From Saccharina japonica (Eukaryota > Sar > Phaeophyceae > Laminariales > Laminariaceae): 64,000 nt of DNA. The stretch is from NCBI GenBank assembly GCA_008828725.1, contig MEHQ01002433.1, positions 70,388 to 134,387 on the forward strand, written 5' to 3'. Under the pieces are notes generated by a model. The model ran no database searches, had not been told where the DNA came from, and saw nothing but the letters and a program-made list of their open reading frames with translations. Made by a program: the position numbers and the translations under genes. Numbering within the stretch: the stretch's first letter is position 1; each line of letters begins with the position of its first letter. Of the stretch, positions 54,452 through 64,000 are shown piece after piece.

Positions 54452-54877
54452 GGTTTCATAGGGTTATTATATAGGTGTGGTATGCCAACCCGGAAGTATA
54501 TGGAAATACAAGTGAAAAAAAAAAAGCAAACCCGGGCGACGTGCAATACGAAGTGATGGTGATCATCAACGACTTTGCAGCAACTTTTTTGCCACGGCCG
54601 TCCTGGACTTAATAGGGCGAGCCTTCAAAACCGGACCCACCCTTGTATACATACACACTTCCAAGTATATAGGGAGACAGCTGCTTGGAATTGATGTGAT
54701 TGTGATAGCTTTTTTTCCAGCACTGTGAAGAGGGCCAAGGCAGCAGCAGCAATATAGTCTAATGCACACAATTGGTAAGTATTTTGTACGGTACGCAAGC
54801 GCCCCTGGTGAGGCTGACAGCAGGTGATAATTCACACTTTTTTTTTGGGGGTGGTGCGGACCTCTTGTCGTAAAGGA

Positions 54878-55127
54878 GGGGGGGGGTACTCATTTGTTGC
54901 TTGTCTTAGTCATTTGACCATTGACCACGCATCCCTTTCGAGACGGAGCACCGTTCCTACTCCTAATAGAGACACCTCCAACACTTGGGCGCTCATTACG
55001 TTGTTTCCATATATTACAAAGAAACTTTTTGCTAATCTTACCCCCTTCCTGTTTCGCCGCCTGTGGCCACCATCTATCTCCTAAGATAGCGATCGTTTTC
55101 TCGCTACTATTTAGTGTACCAAACTGC
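54878..55127 (-). mobile_element. PCT-B poly(C)-tailed element, full-length
   Basis: The clearest full copy. On the minus strand: CAGTTTGGTACACTAAATAG, CGAGAAAACGATCGCTATC, GGTGGCCACAGGCGGCGAAA, AACGTAATGAGCGCCCAAGT, TAGGAGTAGGAACGGTGCTC, CGTCTCGAAAGGGATGCGTG, CAAATGAGTACC plus C run. About 250 bp. Its 5' end agrees with the copy starting at 31119, which fixes the family's 5' boundary. Confidence 0.85.
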
Positions 55128-55279
55128 TCTATGTCGGGGGGGGGGGGAAACAAAAAAAACGGCACTCCCTCCCTCCCTCCTCCCCCCTCTCTTCTCTCTC
55201 CGTAGTTTTGTTTTTGGGTTGCTTTAGGTTGTTCCGCCCTCTCCATGAAATCTAGCGTACTACTCTGTACAGTATATAT

Positions 55280-55740
55280 ATACCACACGCCGGACAGATC
55301 GCGATCTAGATCATTTAAGATCCTAACCTGCCGTTACGATATATCTATCTTGTGCAGGATCTGTGTAAAAGTAAAGATCCAGCCCAGGAAAAAACCCGTT
55401 CTAGATCATGCAGACTACGTAAACGGCTCCCACGCGACCACATGAGCTACGTACAGCAAGCAGTACATCATAGATCATGCAGATCAGGAATGTATCTTCC
55501 CTGAAATGTCTAGATCATGGAGGAAGTGGAAATCGATGATCTATTGATGATGTATCGATTATCTATCGATGATCTGTCGATGATTTATCGATGATCTATC
55601 GATGATCTATCGATGATCTATCGATGATCTATCGATGATCTAGCGATGGTCTAGCGATGGTCTATCGATGGTCTATCGATGATCAATCGATGATCTATCG
55701 ATGATCTGTCGATGATCTGTCGATGATCTGTCCAAGATAC
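55280..55740 (+). repeat. GATC-rich family copy grading into an 11-bp minisatellite
   Basis: 55280-55530 is the best copy of the GATC-rich family. From about 55530 to 55735 it becomes ATGATCTATCG units (ATGATCTGTCG, TGGTCTAGCG variants) repeated about 18 times; 55740-55810 resumes family sequence (GTAGATCATGGAAGTGGGAA). The array therefore lies inside the dispersed repeat. Confidence 0.8.
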
Positions 55741-55810
55741 GAAAGTTTTTTATCTACAGTAGATCATGGAAGTGGGAATCAATGATCTGTGCGAGGTGGT
55801 ATAGCATACA

Positions 55811-57610
55811 ACTCTGGGCGCAAATGTGAGCATCATATATATATTTTTTTTTTCATTTTAATGACTATTATCGTAGCCGGTGCTGATTTTCGCCCTTCAA
55901 AATGGGGTGTATCTGATGCTCTTTTCACACCTTCTACAAAGAAGGAAGGTTAAGGCGCCGGAAGCACAAGACTTTTTGAAGAAAAAAAAAGAAAGAAAAA
56001 AGAGTACCCGGTATGTCTGTCGTATATAATAAGCAGGCTTGGTGATAGTGTTCTGCTTGTGGCAGGTGCATGCATCGTATGTACATATCGTGGCACCGTA
56101 TTGTTAGCATTGTGAGCAGCAGCACGTATGTGGGTAGCTGCTGCTGCAGCAGCAGCAGCAGCAGCAGCAGCAGCGGCGGCGGCAGTGACACTATGAGCAC
56201 AAGCCCAGCAGGTGGAATAAAAACACCGAAAAAAAAATCAGATATCAGTTACGACGTACACATAAACATGCAACAAGTTTACATGTAAAGTACAACGACA
56301 TTTTGTATAATGAAACAATTTACTGGTACAGCAGTTTAGTACGTACAACGGAGTAGAATTGCTAATAGTAGGCACTGCATCCAGGATGCCTGTGCGTCGC
56401 GACTCATGGTCGATCGCCGGCGAGGCTCCCTTACTTAACGATCCTTTGCCGTGGGTGGGGTAACTTTTTTTTGTTTGTTCGTTCGCTTCGTTTGTGTGTG
56501 TAGTCTTCACAAAACCACCCGTTATTTCTAACCACCAACTACATCATTAAACCCACAACACTAGTGTCCGTCCTGATTATTTACCCTAGAGAGATACGTA
56601 ACAAATTATGTGGTCACAAGTGGGTCACAGTTTTTTTTTTGTTTCCACTCCCATTTATTATCTTCGCCCTTCTCCATTCTACTGTACTCGTAACTCAGAT
56701 CCGGGCTCACAAAATATATTATTTTCCCTCCTCCCCACTACGGTTCGTGTCTTTGCATTAATTTTATCGCGAGAAGACCTCCGGCCCTTTCTCCCCTCGT
56801 CGACTACTAATGGCATCGATTTGTGAGACAGAGAGGAAACACAAAAACAAAATCGCAAAATTGATGAAGGTGGAAAGCAAAAAAAAAAAGCGGAATGCCA
56901 ACGTACCGGGTACGAAAACCAGAACACAACAAAACAAGCCAGACCAAGAAACAAAAACAGAACAAAAACACAACGAAACAAAAAAAAATAGTTGTACCCC
57001 AACGGCCAACGTACATATCTATTATGTACATCCGAGTATAATATCTTATATCTTGAGAACAGTTAAAAAAAAGGGCGTTGACTTCGCTCCAGCAGAAGGG
57101 GTATATGCGATCGTTTTTTTTTTCAGCGCTCGTTTTTTCTCGACAACGGTAAAGGGTAAAGGGTGCTAAATAAAGTCGAACAATTTAGTTTTGGAAGGCT
57201 CTCGACCAAGATATTTTCCGAAAAACACCTTGTTCGGCATTGATTGGCTCTGAAAAAATCGAGCGCTAAAAACCGAGCGCTAAAAAACGGTCGCACCCCC
57301 CGTGCCAACTAAACTCTCTTTACGTACGGCATCGTCGTTTTCTCTTATCTCTTTTCAATGTATCTGGGTTGACGGCGTGTGTATATGCCGTGCTCTGCTA
57401 TATATGGGCTGTGTTCCTACGTGCCGCATGATGACCGGAAACAAGAAACGAAAAAAAACGAGTTAGGGTCGAAGCTCATATCATGTATAATAAATACTTC
57501 GTATCCCAGTACGATGGTATGAACATTGCATTGCCCAATCTCCTTACCGCAGTACGATGCACCAGGTACCCCATGTATTCTCTCTGTTTTGTGGTTTTTG
57601 ACCCCAAAAG
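55811..57610. other. no gene seen
   Basis: (CAG)n at about 56139-56173 is followed by (CGG)n; (A)n and (T)n runs elsewhere. 56570-56640 holds a GTCGACGGGTAGAAA-family left part (CTAGAGAGATACGTAACAAA, TTATGTGGTCACAA). Short frames are Lys/Thr/Phe-rich and not convincing. Confidence 0.5.
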
Positions 57611-57619
57611 TTTTTTTTT

Positions 57620-57985
57620 TTGGTAATCTCTCCAGAATGGATGGAAAATCAGCACCGGGCACTGGGCGTGCTGGATGTCAACGTGTAGAAAACAACATTT
57701 TATTGCGAAGGACACACACGCTTCGATTTAAAGTGTTATGATACAATACCACATCATACGTATCACGTATCAGAGAGGGGGTAGTACCATATGTAAGCAA
57801 CGTGGGGTACGGCAACAGCCCGCAGAGCCCCCCCCCTCCCCCCCCGGTGGTCTCTACCGGCTTTGTATCCTCTCTACGGTTGAGCAGTATAGTCGGCACG
57901 GACACAACTATCGTATATAGGTAGGTGTGCTGGGTGTCGACGGGGTGTAAATAACGGTTCAATGTGAAGAACACACACAAGGGGA
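57620..57985 (+). mobile_element. GTCGACGGGTAGAAA family, two copies
   Basis: 57628-57725: TCTCCAGAATGGATGG, AATCAGCACCGGGCACTGGG, GTGCTGGATGTCAACGTGTA, GAAGGACACACACG. 57925-57982: GTGTGCTGGGTGTCGACGGG, TTCAATGTGAAGAACACACA. A C run lies at 57827-57845. Confidence 0.7.
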
Positions 57986-58700
57986 GAAAGCGCAAACAAC
58001 AACAAAAGCACTGACTCGACTGATGCATCCATGGGAAGGACCTCCCCGACATCCATCTATCTGTCCAAATCCGTCATATTCGTCGTGTGTGCCCCCTCCC
58101 CCCCTCTTTATTTCGGAAAATTTCGCCATGAAGTTCACCCCCGGTATGTATGTATGTATGCGTGTGTTATCTTGCTTACAGTATACCGTAGTCGTTTAAC
58201 CCTCTATATAAACTGCTAGGGCAATTTCGGGGAAAAAATCGAGTCCTCCCGAGGAGCAAATTTTTCCGGTTAAAAAAATTGACTGTCGTACATATTAATA
58301 GTAAAAACGCCTACGTACGTATATATATATATATAACTTCGATTTCGAGTCGACGAGGGAAAGAAAGGGCTCAAGTCTTGTCTTTCGCGCGATTACAATC
58401 AAGGCACGAACCGTAGTGGGGAGGGGGGAGAAGCGCCTACTCGGTGACCCCGGATCCGAGTTACGACTAGGAAAGGAGAGAGAAAGGAAGGGCGGAGCTG
58501 ATCAATAAATGGGATGGATTTTGTTTTTAGAAAAAAATAGAAATAGTAGTAGCGTGTATACATGCACAATTTCGACGCGAGTACATGAGGCAAGAAAGTC
58601 AGCACTTGGAAGAAAATACTGAACTCTTCACGCGATAGCAATGGAGGCATGCACCGACGTAGCGGGGAGGTCGGAGGAGTGCCCGCAATATATTTCTAAA
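57986..58700. other. no gene seen
   Basis: Includes (TATG)n near 58146-58160 and (TA)n at about 58318-58334. Nothing else supported. Confidence 0.5.
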
Positions 58701-58703
58701 ATT

Positions 58704-58800
58704 AAAAAAAAAAACAGCTGTGGGATCGAGGAGTTCGTCGAAACTCATCTTTGCAAGCTGAGTGTGACACTTCGATCGCGCGTACTTTCGGGTTTGTGGT
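58704..58800 (+). repeat. AAACAGCTGTG repeat, copy 1
   Basis: AAAAAAAAAACAGCTGTGGG, ATCGAGGAGTTCGTCGAAAC, TCATCTTTGCAAGCTGAGTG and CACTTCGATCGCGCGTACTT recur at 62108-62212 with few changes. The A run at the start may be a tail seen from the other strand. Confidence 0.75.
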
Positions 58801-59815
58801 GAAATTTACCAGTACCAGGTACATGGGTTTGGTATTAGTTTGTCAGGTGCAATGTTTGACGCGATGGTTGGAGAGCCCCGCTAGTGGCCCTGTTGAAGAT
58901 GTGTTAGCAACTCCGGGGCTGAGTTTCGAAGGGCGGTACGGGGGGGGGCGGCTGGAGAAATTGGGCACCGACAAATTATGGGATCGACCGAAAAAAAAAA
59001 ACTACTGTATTGTATTAAATGGACGGATGGATGGATGATGGATGATAAGGTACTGGTATATACATTCATGTGTATATACATTCATGTATATATGATACGT
59101 GTACAAAACAAGTACAGCTGTACTCGTGGCAAAACGCAAGAGTTTCAGCGGAGCGCCTATTTGTTGCAGCCCGCTGTTTTTTTTTGGGAACCCCTGTAAT
59201 AATAGCATAAAAAGCCGAGAGACACCCCAATAGCTGAAAAAGCCGAGAGATACCCCAATAACTGAAACAGCCGAGAGGCTTACCCCACCACTCTCGTAAC
59301 CCTGACCCTGCACACCACCTTTTCAACCCCCTACCCCTGGCCCCCACCCCGATTCACGCCCACACCATCTCTACAACCACCCCCTACCCCTGCCCCTCAT
59401 CCCGATTCACGCCCTCGGATCGCTGGATACCAATCTGACCGAGAATATAATGACCGTTTTTGTATTAACATTTAATTGAAATGGTCCTTATATTTCGGTT
59501 CAGAGTGGTAGAGCATAGATAGATAGGTGCAGATCGGGAGTAATTTTCTTCTGCTCTTTCGTGTTGATTTTCTATTATACCAGGTACTGTACCGTATATG
59601 CCATATATTTTATTTTCCCTTGATTTTGTGTCATTTTGTTTTTGCTTTTTTTTTTTTCCCTTTCTTTTTGTCGCATCCATGTTTTTCTCTCTTCCACAAT
59701 GTATATGGTTTGCTCGCGTGTGTATGCTGTAGCTAGTATGTTGTGCTTGTCGTTTCCGGCAAGTTAGCATGGCGTTCGTTGCATTCGTCTAATCTCCTTA
59801 CGACTGCATTTATAT
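58801..59815. other. no gene; short tandem repeats
   Basis: AAGCCGAGAGA(C/T)ACCCCA, ATA(G/A)CTGAAA occurs three times at 59213-59285 (period about 30). CCCCGATTCACGCCC occurs at 59348 and 59400. CATTCATGTGTATATA is repeated at 59064-59090. No coding. Confidence 0.6.
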
Positions 59816-59819
59816 ACGA

Positions 59820-60412
59820 GGTGTGTGTGTGCTCTTCACAGTAAACCGTCCTTTCTACTTTCTACCCGTCGACATCCAGCAAGCACACCCAGTGTCCGTG
59901 CCGATTCTTCCTCCTAGAGAGATACCAGTTCTGTGGTCACAAAGCTACGAGAGCAGAGATACTATGTATGCTGCAATGCAGTAAGCGGAGCAGACAATGA
60001 ATGCAATGCCATATACGACAGGCACGACCTATCCTGCTAGCAATCCAGCTGCGTGAAAGAGAACAAACTGAAAGCATTACGCTGCTACGCATGCATACTC
60101 TGATGAATATAAATATATTATTGTGAAGAACACACACACACTCCTAGTGTGGCATTTGGCATTTTCTGCGTGTCGTCGTTTGTGGCCACAAAGCTTATTT
60201 TTCCAGGGCGATGGGATAATCAGCACGGACACGGGGTGTGCTGGCTGGATGCTGACGAAGGGGGAGTTTACCAACTTATTCGATTGAATCAACCACTCCT
60301 TGGTATTACACAGCGTGCTTCAACCACAGCAGTGTCCGATATGTGGTGAACTCTCTGTAACGCTGACGATGTCGACGGGTAGAAATAACTTTTCCATGTG
60401 AAGAACACACAA
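59820..60412. mobile_element. GTCGACGGGTAGAAA family, three copies in both orientations
   Basis: 59820-59945 (minus orientation: GTGCTCTTCACAGTAAACCG, CTACCCGTCGACATCCAGC, GATTCTTCCTCCTAGAGAGA, TCTGTGGTCACAAA); 60118-60270 (GTGAAGAACACACACACA and a diverged GTGTGCTGGCTGGATGCTGA body); 60365-60412 (GATGTCGACGGGTAGAAATA, TGTGAAGAACACACAACAC). Confidence 0.7.
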
Positions 60413-60639
60413 CACAGCAGCAGAGTAGCAGACCCATTAACATGATATATATATAGAACAGTTAGCAAAGCAGCACTATTAATTCGTAGTCACGAAGTGT
60501 CGTAAGGACATTTTTTTTAATAAAATGTTAACATATACTACTTAAAGTGGTATATATACACAAACGTTCCTTGTATTTCACGACAGAGTGGTATTTTTTA
60601 GGAATTAATACACCACCAAAAAAATGCTGAGTAGATCGT

Positions 60640-60845
60640 GACCACAAAGAGCTTGCATCTCTTTTAGGATTGGAGAATCGGCACGTACACTTGGGTGTGC
60701 TGGGCGTCGACGAGTAGAAAGAACGGGTCAATGCAAAGAACACACACGCTAATGCAAAAAACAAACACACACGCCAATGCAAAGAATACACACACGCCAA
60801 TGCAAAGAACACACACGACAATGCAAAGAATAAACACACGCCAAC
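60640..60845 (+). repeat. GTCGACGGGTAGAAA copy whose end expanded into a 19-21-bp minisatellite
   Basis: AATCGGCACGTACACTTGGG, GTGTGCTGGGCGTCGACGAG and AATGCAAAGAACACACACG, then AATGCAAA(A/G)AA(C/T)A(A/C)ACACACGC repeated about six times up to 60845. The repeat unit is the element's own terminal sequence. Confidence 0.8.
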
Positions 60846-62105
60846 TACGCCGCCAAAAGCAAGCAGATCAAACAAAAAAAGCAATTAAGTGCCGGATTCG
60901 AGACCGGGTATCGTCAGTACCAGGTATCATATTTTGTAGCATGTATGTGTGCGTCGGTGTATTTTAGAAACAGAGCGGTAGTTAAAAAGTATTAATCGTA
61001 TCCTATACTATTAATAGCAAACAATGCCGAGTCGGAGTACGCCGACTGCTGCTGCTGCTGCTGCGGTCAAGCAATCAATCAAGCAGATCGGACAAATAAA
61101 AAAGTTAAGCGCTGAACTTGAGCTCTGATATATTCACATCTATATATCATAAGTACCAGGGATCACATAACGTGTGTTTTGGTGTTACACGCATGCCTTT
61201 TTTTGTTGTTGCTGGCTGCGTGGCGTGGGCTGTTCTGAATGTCGTTGAGCAGCACCAGTTGCGTAGAAACATCGAAACGATAAAAATAATGACTGGACCA
61301 ATGGTCAAAGATTGCACGTAGCGTTCTTAAATATTTTGTACCACAGATACATCTCATGTACCTGGGTGGTACTGCCGCGTAGGCGTGCGTTGGGTGGGTG
61401 GGTGGGGTGGGTGCGTTGGTGGGTGGATGGGTTGGTTGGTGAGGGGTGAGTGGTGGGGTTGTAATGACAGCGGGTGCCCCGACACAAGAGAGGTGTTGTG
61501 CAGGTCGAAGGCACCTCTCTTATGTTAAAATATATCTAGCGTACATGCTCTACCTGTGGTAGACAGCCGACTGCTGTAGTAGCTATTGATAGTACGTCTA
61601 CATATAGGCTATCGGGTCGATGTCTTGAACATAGTCGTCTGATATACGTACTGTAGCTCGTAGGACACAGGTAGCAGCATGATGCGCTGTTCAGTACTGA
61701 CATATGATACGAGTACTTAAGTGCCATAGTAGTGTTCAGAGTGTCGGATCATAGTTCGTTGATACGGATATATATATATGTGCTATTTTGGTGCGAGCTC
61801 TGGCATAGCGCAGAGCAACCGCACAGCCACACGGGATTCAATCCCCCTATGATCTTAACCTTACCTTGTCTCTTAGGCACAGTGGGGAATTCATAGGTTT
61901 ACTGCACGTAAGCGGGTCCAGCCAGCCTATTTGGCGTATTCTCTTAAGTGTACTATTCTCTTATATAGAGTACCCTTTCTCAAGTACCCTTTCTCCCGGC
62001 CCACTATAATAAGCACAACACGAGCTGTTCGCTAGAGAAGGAATTCGCGCAGCAGGAGACTAGAAACTGTCTTCAACTTGTGTGCGTATGGACAGCGCAA
62101 GTATA
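60846..62105. other. no gene supported
   Basis: (CTG)n at 61047-61061; (GGTG)n at about 61389-61460. A plus-strand frame (to 61321) includes a hydrophobic PFFVVAGCVAWAVLNVV segment but has no other support. Confidence 0.5.
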
Positions 62106-62107
62106 TT

Positions 62108-62212
62108 GAAAAAAAAAAACAACAACAGCTGTGAGATCAAGGATTTCGTCGAAACTCATCTTCGCTACGTAGCTGAGTGTGATACTTCGATCGCGCGTAC
62201 TTACGGGTTTTA
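62108..62212 (+). repeat. AAACAGCTGTG repeat, copy 2
   Basis: Matches 58704-58800: AACAGCTGTGAGATCAAGGA, TTCGTCGAAACTCATCTTCG, GCTGAGTGTGATACTTCGAT, CGCGCGTACTTACGGGTTT. Confidence 0.75.
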
Positions 62213-62795
62213 TATGTCCTCATGCAGGATGTACATCTCGTATGAGGGGGACACAATCTGAGGTGGTCGCGCAAGTATACACATACGTCAGATGCTTCTT
62301 CGCTGGAAGCTCGAAAGCTCGAAAATGGAATTCTCATTATACCTGGTATGTTTTTGGGTGGACGCCCGTCAAAATTAGGGAATTGGAATACTCGCGTTCG
62401 TTCTCGTGAAAAACAAACAAACAGATTTTGTTTTGTTAGGAAGTTGAGTATTTAGAATAGTTGCGTTCGCTCGTGGGTGAAAAACAAATCAGAAAAGGCG
62501 GGTCAGAAGAAGAACACGACGAGAGGGGTCAGAGAGGAGATTGATGGAGATTATATCCCCACGGATGACGAAGACGGCGCCGCGGTACGATAACTTACTC
62601 GTGCACTGACTCGTACGATGTCTTCCCCTGGAAACTCGAGAAATTTCGAGTGGATTCACGAAGATGACAAAAGAAAGAGAGGAACTAAGAAACACGAAAC
62701 ACACCAACGCGCCAACCAGTATATACACGCACATACACGTTACATAACTACATAACATATATAGATAGTATCTTATAAGCGTGTTCTCCACATTG
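62213..62795. other. no gene seen
   Basis: Contains an ATACCTGGTATG site at 62339 and a repeated pair of the type GGAATACTCGCGTTCGTTCT and GTGAAAAACAAA-CAAA (62385-62490). No coding. Confidence 0.45.
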
Positions 62796-62804
62796 TATAC
62801 CGCC

Positions 62805-62890
62805 ATTCATTCTACCCGTCGACAAACCAGCGACAGCCAGTGTCCCGTGTCCCGGGCTGGTTCTTCATCCTATTCCGGAGGACCACAGTC
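62805..62890 (-). mobile_element. GTCGACGGGTAGAAA family, diverged copy
   Basis: CATTCTACCCGTCGACAAAC, CAGTGTCCCGTG, GGTTCTTCATCCTATTCCGG and ACCACAGTCA in minus orientation. Confidence 0.6.
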
Positions 62891-63118
62891 AGTAAATAGG
62901 ACCAAATATTGTTAGTAAAAGTAGGGAAATATATGCTTCGAAGTAGGTTTTTGTCTATATACCGTACGTCCTATTTACTATGGACCCCCGTGACAAGAGA
63001 GATCGATGTCTGGTGGGTACGTACAAGCTCTCATCATGTGGTCGCAAAATGTAGCGGGTATCGTACTAATGAATAGAACGATATCACTCGTACCAGTATC
63101 ACCAGGTATGGCATCATA

Positions 63119-63310
63119 CAGGGCTCTCCACGGATCGGGTGAAACCTTGCGGGTCGGGTCGGGCCGGGTCAGGCCGTCGGGCCGGGTCGGGTCGGGTCAC
63201 TTAGCCCGACCCCCGACCCGACGCGTGAGATATTTTGAAGCCCTCCTGACTCGACCCGGCCCGATCCGTGAGACGTTGAAGACCTCGAGACCCGAACGGC
63301 GGATCGGGTT
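63119..63310. mobile_element. hAT-like GGGTC-rich foldback MITE, copy 3
   Basis: Starts CAGGGCTCTCCACGGATCGG, with GGGTCGGGTCGGGCCGGGTC in the left half and CCCGACCCCCGACCCGACGC in the right. No clear right end equivalent to AGAGCCCTG was found. Confidence 0.55.
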
Positions 63311-63884
63311 ATATGAGCGGTGGAACAGCACTGGTGGTATGAACCGGAAACATGCAAAATATAAGACACTTATTATAAGCGCACGCCCACGGACGAAATT
63401 CCAAGCTGTTTTTTTCTCAACAACTGGGAGGAGGGGTGCACACGCCGATCGATACACGCCGAGCGATGGATGCGTGCGTATGCGGAAAGGTCTCGGGTTA
63501 TTTTATTTTTCGAGAACACAATTTTCGTTGTGTGTGTGGAGCCCCCCCTTAGCTTGCGCGAGAGAATCGTCGCCGGAAATTCCAGATTCGTTCCAGCACG
63601 GCAGTTTCTGCGTTATCTTTGGCGCGGGGGGGGGGATGCACGGTACGTAGCCAGCAGACAATTGAGACGCCGGGATGAACGAGAGGCACGAACAAAAACA
63701 AAAAAAGGAACGAAATATTCATATGCGTAGATATCACTCGTACATACATACGACGTACCAAAATTGTCTGCTGTGTGTGTCTTGTGTGCGGACCGTAAAA
63801 ATAATGATCATCCTAATCTTCTTCGTCATCACGCAAAAACAAAACGAACCGCCGTTCGTCAGGTGTCGGATACTAATACTGCCG
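63311..63884. other. no gene seen
   Basis: A long plus-strand frame (63006-63650) spans the GGGTC element and continues here; its openness is due to the element. A G run lies at 63624-63633. Confidence 0.45.
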
Positions 63885-63965
63885 TACCAGGTATGTGTAT
63901 ACCTGGAACGACACGTGACCAGGTACCAGGTATCAGGTGTAACCAGGTATCAGGTCAGATAACCT
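63885..63965 (+). repeat. ACCAGGTA(T/C) repeat cluster
   Basis: ACCAGGTATGTGTATACCTGG, GACCAGGTACCAGGTATCAG, AACCAGGTATCAGGTCAG: the string CCAGGTA or its inverse appears about six times in 80 bp. Confidence 0.7.
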
Positions 63966-64000
63966 GATTCAAGGTTCATATTCATGGCGGTACGAACACA

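Noticed and set aside
61118-61321. 67-aa frame with a hydrophobic segment
   Set aside because: One possible membrane-like stretch only; no other evidence of a gene.
63006-63650. 214-residue plus-strand frame
   Set aside because: It passes through a GGGTC-rich mobile element; the Arg/Pro/Gly composition there comes from the element.

Overview
This window reads as eukaryotic nuclear DNA that is mostly repeats. I see no rRNA gene, no intact tRNA gene, no operon-like gene packing and no CRISPR array. The few convincing coding stretches are single exons with poly-Gln, poly-Gly and Ala/Pro tracts, preceded by pyrimidine-rich GT-AG type acceptors. Long C/G homopolymers, many microsatellites and short non-autonomous transposons would suit a protist or algal genome, a stramenopile such as a brown alga or diatom being my best guess, held weakly.

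Layout. 1-10.6 kb: short interspersed repeats, one Gly/Asp-rich terminal exon (1651-2222), a 1.66-kb foldback element (3900-5558), a possible 116-aa gene (6039-6389) and a cluster of poly(C)-tailed elements (6.67-7.86 kb). 10.674-20.545 kb and 22.480-32.465 kb: two copies of a segmental duplication that look identical except for one block rich in poly(C)-tailed elements. Each copy carries a 5.5-kb satellite of about 25 monomers of about 195 bp, arranged as a strict two-monomer (A/B) higher-order repeat. Between them lie a degenerate minisatellite, a truncated Ala/Pro-rich coding fragment and an extra 0.8-kb partial copy. 32.5-38.2 kb: minisatellites, a 65-bp tandem array and homopolymers.

38.2-53.0 kb: one 4.4-kb sequence appears three times. 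The good copy is 48530-52970. The other two (38226 to about 43600 direct, 43975 to about 48355 inverted) form a palindrome full of small insertions and end near a run of 24 N. I read these two as a raw, palindromic long read used to fill a gap, not as biology. The good copy holds the best gene of the window, an exon with HAD-superfamily motifs followed by a poly-Gln tract (49088-49861, minus strand). 53-64 kb: more of the same dispersed families.

The genes do not form a pathway. What ties the window together is a set of small mobile families: two different SINE-like elements (PCT-A and PCT-B) sharing one 3' end, GAGTAC followed by A or G and then a long C run; an 88-bp TTAA-flanked piggyBac-like MITE with empty-site evidence inside the satellite; a TA-flanked mariner-like MITE; hAT-like elements filled with GGGTC; tRNA-related repeats; and a short family with the core GTCGACGGGTAGAAA. 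The poly(C)-tailed pair is the most likely undescribed biology here. All comparisons were made by eye.
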